Of a stretch of 64,000 nucleotides of DNA, positions 44,729 to 56,690 are shown one piece after another. A program made the position numbers and the translations under genes. The DNA is from Botrytis cinerea B05.10 (lineage: Eukaryota; Ascomycota; Leotiomycetes; Helotiales; Sclerotiniaceae): the NCBI RefSeq assembly GCF_000143535.2, contig NC_037317.1:2232001-2296000 (forward strand). The letters are read 5' to 3'. A model generated the notes under the pieces. It was not told the DNA's origin. It saw nothing but the letters and a program-made list of their open reading frames with translations, and did not search any database. The first letter of the stretch is position 1. Each line of letters begins with the position of its first letter.

Positions 44729-46724
44729 ATGCCACCAAAAGCGGAGAGGGGAGCTACCTCGCGGGGTAGACCTAGAGGTAGAGGACGAGGAAGAGGAAGA
44801 GGAATTGCGATCGAAGAGATTGAGACTCCAGAACTTAGAGGAGCTCTGGATGAACCTTCTCAGCCTAGTCAATCTCCTGCGCCAATTGCACCAGTTGCGC
44901 CGATGGCATCAATGACACAACCGACTGCCACTATTATTCCAAAGACCGAACCCAATGACGATGCATTCGATCCAAATGCCTCACCTGCAATGCCGCCTGC
45001 TGAAACATCTGCCGGTAATCCTTCGCAAACACCCGCGATTACCTCTACTAGACTTCCATCAAGAACAGAAAGTGTGATTGCAAGAGGGCGTGGCGGGGCA
45101 AGTACAAGGGCGCGGGGAGAATCTACTACTGGAAGAGCTAGGTTCAAGCCCAAAAATATCAGAAGAGATCAAGCAGATAGAGACAGATTGGAGCAAGAGG
45201 AGAGGGATAGAATAGCAGCAAATCAGGCACAAGCAGAAAAGGAAGCGCGTAGGTCTCAAAGAGGAAGAGGTCACACCGGAAGAGGTAGAGGAGATGCGAT
45301 GGGACAAAATCGTGGGGCGGGAAGAGGAGCTCCAATATCAAGTGCTACTGGCATTTTCAGTGTTGCGCCAGCAGCAATGGGTAAGCAAATCGTGAATTGT
45401 TTGTTAACTTTACTAATTTCTACTTACAGACAGAAAGGGTGGCATGGATGGCTTTGCAATTGCAAATACCAGAGGTGGTGGAGGAGGGGGTGGTGGTGGA
45501 GGATTTGGAGGAGGAGGAGGAGGAGGTAGCGGCGGTGGTGGAGGAGGTGGTGGTTATGGAGGTTCTGGATCAGGAAATGGAGGGGGCGTAAATGTGCTAT
45601 CAGCGGAAAACATGGCCACTTTCAATCCAGAATATCCCGACGACGACGGACAAGCGAGGAAAGTCAATATCGAAATGATCAATTTAGTTGATGATGATGA
45701 TGAAATGGTTGGTTCTGGCAGAGGCGGGAATGGTGGTTTCAAATCGCGATCTCTCGCACCGATCCGGATCAAGCGTGAAGAACATAAGGAGCGTTCCAAT
45801 ATGATGGTCAGTGATCCGGAGCTCGCAGAGATAGTCAAGAAGCAAGCCGACGAAGTGGAGGATACCCAATCTGGCGAGGATGTCGAGATGACTGTGGATG
45901 GAGCAACAACCACGGATGAGCCAAGGGCAAAAGGAGAACCTGGCCTTGAATCTCCAACCATGTCAACATTCCCAGAGTTCAAAGCACCATCTTCCCCCGA
46001 AGACAAAAAGCATCCTAAAAGGGAGCCTATTTCACCGCAACAATCTAAAGTACGACCTAGCAGAAAGAAGGATAAAATGCCAGTCATACAAACGGAAGAG
46101 GATAAATTCGAATATGAACGTTATCTTGAGGATGTTGACATACTTGCTGAGGAACTTCGTCTGTTGAGAGGAACGGTGGATAAAACAGCCAAGGATAAAG
46201 GAAAAGGAAAGGCTGTCGATGTTGATGGGGATGTTGGAATGGACGGAGAACAGGAACAAGATGAAGCTCAACCAGAAGCCAATCATGCAGATGGACGAAT
46301 TTATCTATTTCAATTTCCACCTGTTCTACCTCGGCTATTCAATCCTCAAGTCGAAAACTCAGATGATGTCGTCGTCACCCAATCCTCGGAACAAATCGAT
46401 CTCACTGATGATAAAGAGAAAGGTATCAAAAAGGAATCAGAAGAAGTCATCATCAAGACTGAGCCTAACCTTGCGCAAGAAAATGAAGCATTGGTTAGTG
46501 AACAAGGATATATTGGAAAATTGGTGGTAAGGAAGAGCGGGAAGGTGGAATTGGACTGGGGTGGAACAAGTATGGCAGTAGGCCGTGGTGTTCCAGCTGC
46601 TTTTTTGAGTCAAATTGTTCTTGCTGAGGATCCTAAGGGCGAGGCACCAGAAGGTGTCGCTACTGGGTTGGGAAAAGTGATGGGCAAATTCATCGTCACT
46701 CCTGATTGGGAGAAGATCTTTTGA
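44729..46724 (+). CDS. RPC53: DNA-directed RNA polymerase III subunit RPC4/Rpc53 (648 aa)
   Basis: Two exons, 44729-45380 and 45430-46724, joined in phase 1 (GTAAGC...TTACAG). The N-terminus is an Arg/Gly-rich tail (RGRPRGRGRGRGRG), followed by a basic region with FKPKNIRRDQADRDRLEQEE. Exon 2 opens with a long poly-Gly tract (45475-45590). The C-terminal 100 residues carry the family core: GRIYLFQFPPVLP, then GYIGKLVVRKSGKVELDWGG and the closing FIVTPDWEKIF. This is the RPC4 domain (Pfam RNA_pol_Rpc4) that, with Rpc37, forms the TFIIF-like subcomplex for Pol III initiation, termination and reinitiation. The core and order are diagnostic. The Gly tract lies in a linker and may vary between strains. 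Confidence 0.93.
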
Positions 46725-47557
46725 TATAATGGACTCAGGAGAGGAGGAGGAAGCTAGAAGCAAAAGTAGAAGATGCAACGTAAAATGTTGAGGGGCGATG
46801 ATCTGGATATTTCTTGCATAGCAATGGCGTTGGGGTTTTTCACAAAGGTGTAATTGGACACTCATCTTCCACGATGATTCTATGTTTATACCAACGAATA
46901 GTAACTTATTAGATATGCCGGCAAGCTCTTTCGGAACCAGAATTCTACATCATTGTGTTTTGTGTATTCTTGCCCAATCCATTTTGGTTAGGGGTCCCAC
47001 GATCCCCAGGTCTTGGTATTCAAATAAAGTTTCTAGGCAAAGAAGAGATCCGCCCATCAACGGCCAATACGTACTCGGGCCTCATTTCCTTGACCGAATG
47101 ACCGAAGGCCGAAAGGGCTTCATGCATAATTTCCCACTCCGTGGAAGCTTTGCCGCGAACAGATCCCGAGTCAATGTCTGGATCAAAACAGTGGGATGAA
47201 TTGTCCTAAATTGTGGGGATGCGGGGATTTTCACCCCGCCATTTTGAGCGCGTCCACATATCGTCCACTTGGCCACACACTGTCGTCGTCCACATCGTCG
47301 TAGGTGCTATTTATCTATTTATTTTGATTATCTCTGTATATATATATATATATATATTGTCTTCTGGTTTCCTGTTCTGTGTGATTTGATTTGGTACCAT
47401 TGTCTTTCCGGTCTTTGAACGTTTCTATCTTCAAGTATAAGAAGTATATTTTCTGAGGACTTGTCGCTGAATTCCCCAATCATTCGCCGGGTAAACGTCA
47501 CACGAGCAGAAGCACAGCATTTTCACTTCATAGCATATCAAAATCTCGAAGCTTTCA
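46725..47557. other. Intergenic between Pol III subunit and monooxygenase
   Basis: Contains a TA microsatellite (47337-47357) about 200 bp before the monooxygenase ATG. No supported gene. Confidence 0.6.
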
Positions 47558-48939
47558 ATGCCAAGTAGAACAGAATCTACAGAAACCAAAATGCCCCTTC
47601 GCGTCTTGGTGGTTGGAGCCGGATTGGCCGGTCTAGCAGCAGCACTTTCCACAAAGCTCGCGAATCCATCGCATGAAGTAACGATTTTGGAAACTGTGTC
47701 AGAATTAGCAGAAGTTGGGGTAAGAGAAGCATTCTAACCCCTGCGTTTATATCTGCGGAGCCAGACTGATCAATATTACAGGCAGGACTACAGATCACAC
47801 CCAATGCATCTAGACTCTTCAAGAAGTGGGGAATCTACGATGATCTGGCTCCCAAAGCTACATTTCCAAAAACGCTCTCGGTATGGCGATATGATGGCAC
47901 GAAACGCTTAGCATATTCTCCAGATTTCCAAGAAAAGATAGATGAGAGATACGGAGCTCCTTTTTGGGGAATGCATCGAGTAGATCTACAACGTGCTCTG
48001 TGCGCTAGATGTGATGAGCTAGGAGTCACCATTCGCTTATCATCCAGAGTCAAGAGTGTCGACTTCGAGAATACAGTGATTACATTAGAGGGTGGAAAGA
48101 CGGTGGAAGGAGATGTTATACTCTGCACAGATGGCATTTATTCGTCTACGAGATCACAATTTCTAGGCCATGAATGTCCGCCAAATCCAACTGGAGATCT
48201 CGCGTACAGAATTGTGATTGATAAATCTACAATAAGCGGACCAGATGGAGAGAAGCTTACTGCGTTTATTGATTCCCACTCCGTCAATTTTTGGGCAGGT
48301 TCAGGTACTCATGTAGTTTCATATACTATGCGTGGAGGTGATCTATTCAATATCGTTCTCCTCTGTCCCGACAATCTCCCACCCGGTCTTTCTCGCACAG
48401 CAGGAGACTTGGAGGAAATGAAAGGGCTTTTCGAAGGCTGGGATCCAATTCTAAGAGCATTTTTGGAACAAGTCAAAGAAGTAGCGAAATGGAGATTGAT
48501 GCATTTGGAGACATTGGAACGATGGACGAGCGAAAAAGGAAATTTCTGGATGGCGGGGGATGCTTGTCATCCTATGCTTCCATACTTAGCGCAAGGTGCA
48601 AACTCGAGTTTGGAAGATGGAGCAGTAATGGGGTATTTGCTGGGGAAAGTAAATGTAGAGACGAAAGATGAGCAGTTGAAGAAAGCGGCGAGGATTTATG
48701 AAGAATTGAGGAAAGGGAGAGGAGAAAGGATCGCGAGGGAAACATGGGGGCAGAGGGAAAGTTTCCACATGGTGGAGGGCGAGGAACAGGTCAGGAGAGA
48801 TGCGATTCTAATGGCGGGACCGACTGAAGCAGGTGGCTTCCCCAGTAGATGGCAGGATTTTGGAGGCGCACAGAAGTGGTTGTATGGGTATGATGCTTAT
48901 GTGGAGGCGGAGAAAGGGTATGAGAAGGCCCCATTTTAG
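47558..48939 (+). CDS. FAD-dependent monooxygenase, salicylate-hydroxylase-like (439 aa)
   Basis: Two exons, 47558-47719 and 47782-48939, with a phase-0 intron (GTAAGA...ATTACAG). ATG 47558 is the upstream in-frame start; residue 12 (47591) is an alternative. The N-terminus has the dinucleotide-binding VVGAGLAGLAAAL (residues 18-30) with an acidic end to the second strand (ILET). DVILCTDGIYSSTRS is the DG motif and FWMAGDACHPMLPYLAQGAN the GD/FAD-ribityl motif, so all three signatures of group A flavoprotein hydroxylases are intact. The segment after the GD motif (SSLEDGAVMGYLLG) is also typical. It should hydroxylate an aromatic or similar substrate using NAD(P)H and O2. Substrate cannot be fixed: relatives include salicylate 1-hydroxylases and secondary-metabolism enzymes, but no cluster partners lie alongside. 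Confidence 0.9.
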
Positions 48940-51262
48940 ATGTGAGAGGTGTGCATTATTTTTGGATATTAAATAGCGAATTTATTGGGAATTTATTCTT
49001 AATGATCTTCTCCTTGTGGTATTAAATTTGGCATTATACGTTTTGGGAATAGGAAGTTATAGTTAAGCTCTGAAATCCATATTTGAGTATTCACAATTTA
49101 TTAATCTCCAATAATCACGGGCATGGTCCTGTTGAACATCTTTAACCTATCGATAAATCATCACACATCCCGAAGCTGCATATCGCGTAATATCCAATTC
49201 AACCGGGGAACTGGGCGAAGCAGAAGCGGTATAAATAAATGGAGTTTGAGGTCTTTTGGTACCATTTAATAGGTAGGGATCACGTTTTGCGAGATGAATG
49301 AGCGAATGACGCGGGACTAGACGCGTGTAAATTCACCGATTTGATGACGGCCTTGGTATTCCAAAGGCACTCCGTCTCGGGAGGCGCATCCATCCGTGTG
49401 ACATTCTGAATTGGCTTCGGCAGATGTTGATATCCGTGTAATGTTTCAAATCTCAATCAATAGAAACTGAATCCCAATCACATTGTATTGGCAGCATGCA
49501 CTCTGTCGGAAACAAAATTTTCTTTTCTTGGATAGGAGCGGAAGACTGCTTGACTCTGGATCCAGGCTTGTTGAGGAACTAACCGCAATATTAACACAGC
49601 TGATTGGAAATATCAGATATTCTAAACCAGTACACTTTTGTCTACGGCTTCTTGCCGATGACACCCCAGTTAAGTAGGGAGAATAGTCTAACAAGTTATT
49701 ATTCGCCATTGCAACAAGTAAAAGCAAAGGATAAATGAATTGAAGCAAAAGTAAGTCTCCGTCCAGAGTGAATTTGTAACCAGAAGTATCTCAATTGAGC
49801 ATAATTCTATCCTACGACGGTAATCTGCTTCTCCTCGAGGGCCATTGGCAGGAGAAGTCTAAGCAAAGAAGTCAGGCTTGATACTCAGTCGATGGCAACA
49901 TACTTTCATACCGAGCCTTATCTGTCAGTTTTCATTTTCATCCACGCAATAAATTCCAATCCTGTTAGTTTTCCCCTGAAAGTGTAAGACAAATCCGAGG
50001 TTGAGAAACGAGCAAACGCGCGTTGAAGTGTGGGATCAGGAAACGCGACTTCACGTACAATTTGAATCATCAATCTCTTCCGGATAGTTGATACTGGATC
50101 TCGGACTGATAGACATGAATTGACATTGCGACTCGAATTAGTTGATGGTCAATCTCCAGCCCTGATCTGGACCGTTCCTGGAACTTGCTGATACTGTATA
50201 CTGCACGTTGTACTGTCTGCCCCGATCACATGATGCAGGAATAGTTGCTAAACCATGAGTATATTGAGATAGATGTAGCCTAATAATTTTAATCATGTCA
50301 GAAAGATATTCGATGATATTCTTACGTTTAGGATTTGAATATTCCCGTGATCTCCATATATTCAGCCCCAAAATGCTTGGAGAAATGCTTGGGAGGATTC
50401 GCGCGCGTGGCAACAACACGTTTCAGGCTTTCTCCAGCCACAACCCTCGACATCATGATGTTATGTCAAAACCCTTCAAATTCAGAAATCAGAAATTCCA
50501 ATCGATTCCTCTTTCAGCTGAACTCAGTTGCTGCAATTTGATGTTCAAATCCCTTGATTTCTTCCACGAAAAATCCTAAAGCCAAGAGAGGCACAATCGT
50601 CATTGACGCTACTATAGCTCATAAAACAAATCCATCTCCAGATCTGTAAGGCTTGGACGATCCTCCGCACAAGACTGATTAACGCGCTTGTAGCTCTTTT
50701 GGGTTCTCGTATTCCCTACTGTTTGGAGGAACTCAAAAGTCACGTGAATATAAACCGTCGTCGATGTCAAGCCTATCATTTTAGTACACGTTCTGCATTC
50801 CATCACCACCGACAATTTCGAGTTCTTGATTTCCTCCCCAAGTTTCTTTTACATAACACTACTCGATTTGTCATGACCAAGCATATACGAGAGTACTGAA
50901 ATCACAAGGCGACAGCTTCGGAAAGCTATCCCGCCCATCTCAACTCCCTATACCAGGCCCCACTCGCTTACCAGAAGGCATTCGCTTGGCATCTAAGTCC
51001 AATGACTATCCTAGGTAGCTGCGGATCATTTCTTAAGCTTAAACTCATTAGGCTTGGATCTCGTATAAATTAATTTCATCGTGCTCTAAGCGCTGTCAGA
51101 TCTTAGCTCGAGCCTTTGTAATTGTACGTCAAATCCATTACCCCTGGGAATCGAGCATTTTTCATTTATATATTCGTTGTCGCTGTTATAGATACCTTAT
51201 TCTCATGATAGCTTCATCTTACCTTCGTTTTACTTCATCTTTATCTGTGCAGTTTTCCAGAT
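48940..51262. other. 2.3-kb intergenic region
   Basis: The 3' flank of the monooxygenase and upstream DNA of the GH76 gene. Short frames such as 49446-49748 (minus) lack ATG context or domains. A CACGTG-containing word is near 50740. No supported gene. Confidence 0.5.
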
Positions 51263-52649
51263 ATGGTTTCAGTCAAGTCACTCGTTGCCCTTGCGGCATT
51301 TTCTGTAACACAGGTTCAGGGCATTGATCTTGATGTCACCAGCACTGGTAAGTCCCCCTGGACGAAGCAAATCCTATGGAGTGAAGCTGATTCCATTTTA
51401 ATATGTAGATTCTATCAAATCAGCAGCTGGCACAATCGCAAAAGACTTAGTCGGCCTTTACAACCAGTCTCAAACTCCGGGAAATCCAATTGGCGTTTTG
51501 AGCCCACCTTATTACTGGTGGGAATCCGGTGCCATGTTCGACACCTTAATTCAATACTGGCGCTTGACTGGTGATTCTCAGTACAACAAACTTGTCACCC
51601 AGGGATTGGCCTATCAACGAGGGCCTAATGACGATTTCATGCCGCTGAATCAAACGAAATCCATGGGTAATGACGATCAATCAATTTGGGCTCTTGCAGC
51701 AATGTCTGCAGTAGAGACACGACTAGTAGAAGATCAGAACGTTTCATGGGCTGGCCTTGCTCAAGCAACGTTCGACGAGCAAGTAGTTCGCTGGGACGAG
51801 AAAACTTGCAACGGAGGTCTTCGCTGGCAAATTTTTACTTTCAATAACGGCTATAGCTACAAGAACACGATAACAAATGGAAACTTTTTCCAACTCGCGG
51901 CTCGTCTTGCTGTTTCCAAAAACAATGACACTTATTCGGAGTGGGCAACCAAAGCATGGAATTGGACTAAAGCGGTTGGCTTTATTGATGAGGACTTCAA
52001 TGTTTTTGACGGCGCCGATGTTTCGAAGAATTGTTCCGCGATCAACAAAGTGCAATTTTCGGAGAATGCAGGTACATTCATTGCCGGAGCTGCGTACATG
52101 TACAATTATACCAACGGAGACACTCAATGGAAAACAGCACTCGATGGTCTCTTAAACAAAACCATCTCCTCATTCTTCCCATCTGGAATCGCCACCGAAA
52201 CTGCCTGCGAAACCAAAAATTCTTGCAATATAGACCAACGCGCCTTCAAAGGTGTACTAGGAAAATGGCTCGTCGATACCATTGCCGTCGCTCCATACAC
52301 CAGCGATCTCATTACCAAGCAACTTACTAGCTCCGCCCAAGCTGCTGCAAAGACTTGTGGGGATAACGGATGTGGTTTGGACTGGAGTGGCAATGCCAAA
52401 AATAGTTCTACTGGTGTGGGAGAACAAATAGATGCCCTCAATTATGTACAAGGCTTGCTTCATGGCCAGGCTCTCTCATCTACCACTCAAAATTCTTCCG
52501 GTGCGACGACAACTGGTTCTGGAAGTTCCACAAGCACAAGTGCAAGTGCTAACGCGTCTGTTACTGGGAATGCGGCGGTTGGAATGGTAGCAGGACACTC
52601 GGCCTTGAGTTTTTCGATCTTGGGAGCATTGACTTGGTTGGTGTTGTAA
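51263..52649 (+). CDS. DFG5: GH76 DFG5/DCW1-like mannan enzyme, GPI-anchored (441 aa)
   Basis: Two exons, 51263-51347 and 51409-52649 (intron GTAAGT...ATGTAG, phase 1). Residues 1-20 are a signal peptide ending VQG. The body has the GH76 pattern: LSPPYYWWESGAMFDTLIQY (near residues 59-78), GNDDQSIWALAAMSA with the Asp-Asp pair at residues 117-118 expected to be catalytic, and NGGLRWQIFTFNNGYSYKNT. Many NxS/T sites are present. After a Ser/Thr-rich stalk, the C-terminus ends in a hydrophobic segment (LSFSILGALTWLVL), a GPI-attachment signal. Fungal DFG5/DCW1 proteins are endo-1,6-alpha-mannosidase relatives thought to cross-link GPI mannoproteins to wall glucan, at the plasma membrane or wall. 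Length matches the family. Confidence 0.93.
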
Positions 52650-53339
52650 GGTTGATAAAATTTGGTCAATATTCAAGATAATATAATAAATTCATAGCCA
52701 AATCTCTAATAAAATTGCTGGAATGATGCTTAAGTCCATCTCCCTTTGTGTAAACATTTTCTGATATGATACTCGCACCTGGCACTTTCCTACATTATGA
52801 GATGAAGGAAAGAACGCTAGCACAGTGCATCACCTTATGTAGCAAAATTTTCATCTTGGAACGCTTAGCCTCTATCTCATTATTCTTTACCCCAAAATTT
52901 TAATCAACATCAATTTAGAGGAGAATGTTTGCATCCTTGAGGTTTGCGTTGCTTTTGTATGTCTAAGATATCGAAATTTCACCAGTCTCGGTAGTCTCAC
53001 ACACCTCTAGCATCTTGAAAAATTCCTATGTGCAATCCATTCTTCTCAACTTTCAATATTAATAAGAAGTGAATTGGGGATTAATACTTCTTAAGTATTG
53101 GGCACGTGGAATTTATTCTCTACTACCCCTCTTTATTACATCGGCAGCTTGGAGAACTTGGGTATTCCATTTACAAACTTCTCCCATCCTTATCGATTTC
53201 TACAAAACACAACGCTTTTCAAACCTTTTCTATCTCGCAATTCATCTCTATCAATCAACCCTCAAATATCTTCAATTTGTTCCTGTTTGCTCCCAATTTA
53301 CCCCCAGTTTTCGATTCTCAAATTGCCATATAACATTGT
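52650..53339. other. Intergenic upstream of the GHKL-like pseudogene
   Basis: AT-rich and C/T-rich sequence with overlapping short frames at 53069-53430 that I treat as non-coding or 5' leader of the next locus. Confidence 0.5.
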
Positions 53340-56300
53340 CGCATCAGTTCTGCGGGCAGATACTCTTATTCAGCTTACGCTCATATTCCGCACCCACTTC
53401 CCACTTCTAGTGGTAATATTGGACAGCTAGTAGGCTCAACTATAGCTTTGGATAATTACGAGGATTTTGAAGAGAGAAATCTCGGTCTCCCATATGAGAA
53501 TGATGATCATAGTACATTGAAACCATGTCAACAAAGACTAGGTTTATCTGCAACATATGTCAAGGATTGGAAAAAGGCAGATGCATTTCGAGAGTTTTGT
53601 CAAAATTGGTGAGTCATTAACTCTCTGTACCACCCGCTGTGAGCTCTAGTTGAGCATGAGCAACTAATCATTGGCATGATGAAAGGAATGATGCGATGAG
53701 CCAAACTTCTGGAGTGTCTCGCGACAAGCTGGATTATGTGCATACCAAAGTCTCGAATGGGTTTACAACCACCGTTCACAATCCAGATATAGCCCAGATA
53801 CTTGGCTTCTTGTCTTTTGATAATAAGAAAGGAATGCTAGAGCTTTGCAATCATAACAGCCAACTAGCCCGCGAGGTTCTTGATATGGGCGGTACAAGCA
53901 AAGCCGGCAATGACGAATTGGCGGGAACTCATGGTGAAGGGTTCAAGCTCGTTGCGTTGCTCATGATATGAAACAATTATCAGACACGAATCACTGCATC
54001 AAAATTCTACTGGAACTTTCGCTGGGGGGCCAAAGAAAAGAAAACATTTTGGTGCTTTCTGAGTGAACTTAAGAAGAAGCCCACCCAGCAAGAATTGAAC
54101 CCACAAAACACAGAATCATCGCATTTCGGAAATTTAAGTCCATATAAAGACGTCTCTATGAAGATCGGGCATGTTCGCGGACATCAAGCGACAATGATCA
54201 CGGAAGCCGAAGTTATGGAGTGGTTAAAAGTCTGCATTCATTTCGATCGCCCCAAGGAAATCGTTCGTACATCATGTGGCAATTTGATCTTGGACTCAAA
54301 TTTTAGAGGAAACGTATATTTGAAGGGACTCTTTTTGGAGAAAACTTCCAGAACACATGTCATCAAGTATGGATATGATTTTGCCCAGGGTCACATCGGG
54401 CGAGACAGAAAAGGAATGGAAGATCACGAGCAAATGGGAGATCTTTTGACAAAAGTATGGGAAGAAGCAGTCAGAAACAACGGCTCTAAATTGCTTGACA
54501 TGAATATCGATATGCTATTGGACAAGGAGAATAATTGGGGCGATAATTCGAATGTAGTTAACAAAATGACCCAATTCATGGCCGAAGCTATCTGGTCCAG
54601 GCTCCGAATTAAGGAAGGTAACTTCTACTATGGCTCACAGAACTCTGCCAAGGTACGACATTGCAATGCATTGCATTGGGTATCGATTGATATACTGACA
54701 TAATACTCCTAGGACTCTGCAGTAATCAAGGCATTGTTGAAAAAAGAGCCCGTTCTTTTGCCAGACAATTTATGGAAGGCATTAAAAAAAATACAAGCTG
54801 CCTCGGACACCATTAGAATATAGAAAAGATATAATGTGCAACTCCCAGATCGCGCCCATTCTTCAGACATCTTATTGCACAAGTTTAATGAGAACTGCGA
54901 GGGCTGCTTTGGCATTGCATCCTCAAACCCAATCTTTATTGTTGGTGTTCAAGAAATCTGAAACTTCTGGGCTTGATTTATATCTAGATATCGATAATTC
55001 GAAGCTTCTTCTGCATGAAAAATGAATGGACTTTGAGAGGAGCCATGGGGAGAACAGCACAGACTGTATTCTTTCGTGTAAGTGAAATTCTGGAGACGCT
55101 AATCCAATTGAGACATTTTCTCGCCACCATATTATCATCGAGATATTCAATCAAGTACTACAAGAGCTAGACAGGATCAGGGTTGGTAGATATTTCAAGG
55201 ACAATCGGAGTGTAAACTCCCTAAAATCACAAGTTAGCGAGTGCCTCAATAACATGCCACGGCGAATTTGAGCCTTTCCAGGTCCCCAGAAAGGAGAGAT
55301 ATTTGTATCCTGGGAAGATATCGAAGTTCGAAAATTATTCAGACTTCATAATATGAAGCTTGAATGCTGTGTGACACTACATCGAGAGAGTACATGCAGT
55401 TATAAACGGACGGAATTGTTAGCACAAGGTATGTCATGATCCAGTTTGACCTCAATTCTCATATTACTAATACACAAGGGCCAGAATTCGGATTTTCTCA
55501 TCAAGATCCAACCAAAAACTCAGATAATGGGATTAAGCCCGAGACTTGTGGATGTTTACGAAAAATTGTGACCTGTATATCTGGACAATGAAGTCACATT
55601 CAGCGATCTCTCTTTGATAGAATCTTATTTCTCTATGGTCTCTAGAGCACATATACCACTCGCATTCTTTGGACTTCCTCCTGCAGCTCAGAAGCCAGCT
55701 CAAGACTTGTCAGTAACAGTTGTCAACAAATTTCAAGAGATCTATATGCAAATCAAACCAAACATTGATTGGAAAAAGTCACAGGTAGCTCTAGCTCACG
55801 ATAAAAGAGAGTTGAGTAACGCTCTAGTCAAGTTCCAGAATGCCAAAACTGAGCTTAATCTCACAAAACAGTCTATTAGTTGTTTTGAATTGCTAATAAA
55901 GGAGCTCAATTAGAAGGTCGAGAATTTGCAATCGCAAATAGAAACCACTTCAGTTGAATTCGACAAGATTATGGCCGATAATGCTTCAAAAATGTCACAA
56001 ATACATGCACTCGAAGTCAAAATTCGGGACTTCGAAATCCATTTGGATGCCACCAAAATCGAAACCGCAGGGCTCAATACACAAATCGCCGCAATCAAAT
56101 CCGAGAAATAAAATCTACAGCAAAGAATCAACGAATTCCAAGTCCAAAATGACTCCAGCCATCAGGATTCTGCAACACAGGAAACCATCGATGAACTACA
56201 AAACCGCATCTGTCAAATGAAACTCAAAATTGGAGAATATGAACAGGTCAATGAGAATTTACGAGAATATAACCGAGTGACAAAAGCTCGTGCCATTGAA

Positions 56301-56690
56301 GCAGAGAGCCAAAGAGCCGCGGCAACCGCGCAGAGAAACAAAGTCATTATCGAAAGATACGAAGCAAGTATACAGGGGCATGATTCAAGTCAAAGTACGG
56401 CAACATTCAGTAGGCAGAGCTCAATTATGGGGCATGGAAGCGTTGCGGGAGTTAAGAGAGGTAGAAGTCCGAGTACGGAGTTGAGCGGGATGAGAGAGCA
56501 GAGTATCGTAAGGGGTGATGGAAGTAATTTATCCGCCGTGAATGGAGACCTTGAGATGTATGGGGCTAGCCCACCACGTCATATAAGCAGTTTGGTGAAA
56601 TCTGAGTGGGAGAATATGAGTGAAACTAGCAGAGTGGCAAAGAAGCCTAGAGTGGAAAGTCGAGAGGTAATTGATTTATCAGAAGATTGA
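53340..56690 (+). pseudogene. GHKL-ATPase-like protein with C-terminal coiled coil, multiply disrupted
   Basis: Exon-like blocks line up in order: a leader (GNIGQLVGSTIALDNYEDFE), AFREFCQNW spliced at about 53609 to NDAMSQTSGVSRDKLDYVH, a segment with LDMGGTSKAGN and GTHGEGFKLVALLM that resembles the G1/G2 nucleotide-binding boxes of GHKL ATPases, a conserved-looking middle (54000-54650), then a long coiled coil and a Ser-rich, KKPRVES-containing tail ending at TGA 56688-56690. Lesions include TGA at 53969-53971, a one-base frame slip explained by the A8 run at 54784-54791, a TGA near 55023, TGA 55569-55571, TAG 55911-55913 and TAA 56109-56111. No ATG joins the leader. Family placement is from recalled motif layout and is tentative. 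Confidence 0.7.
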
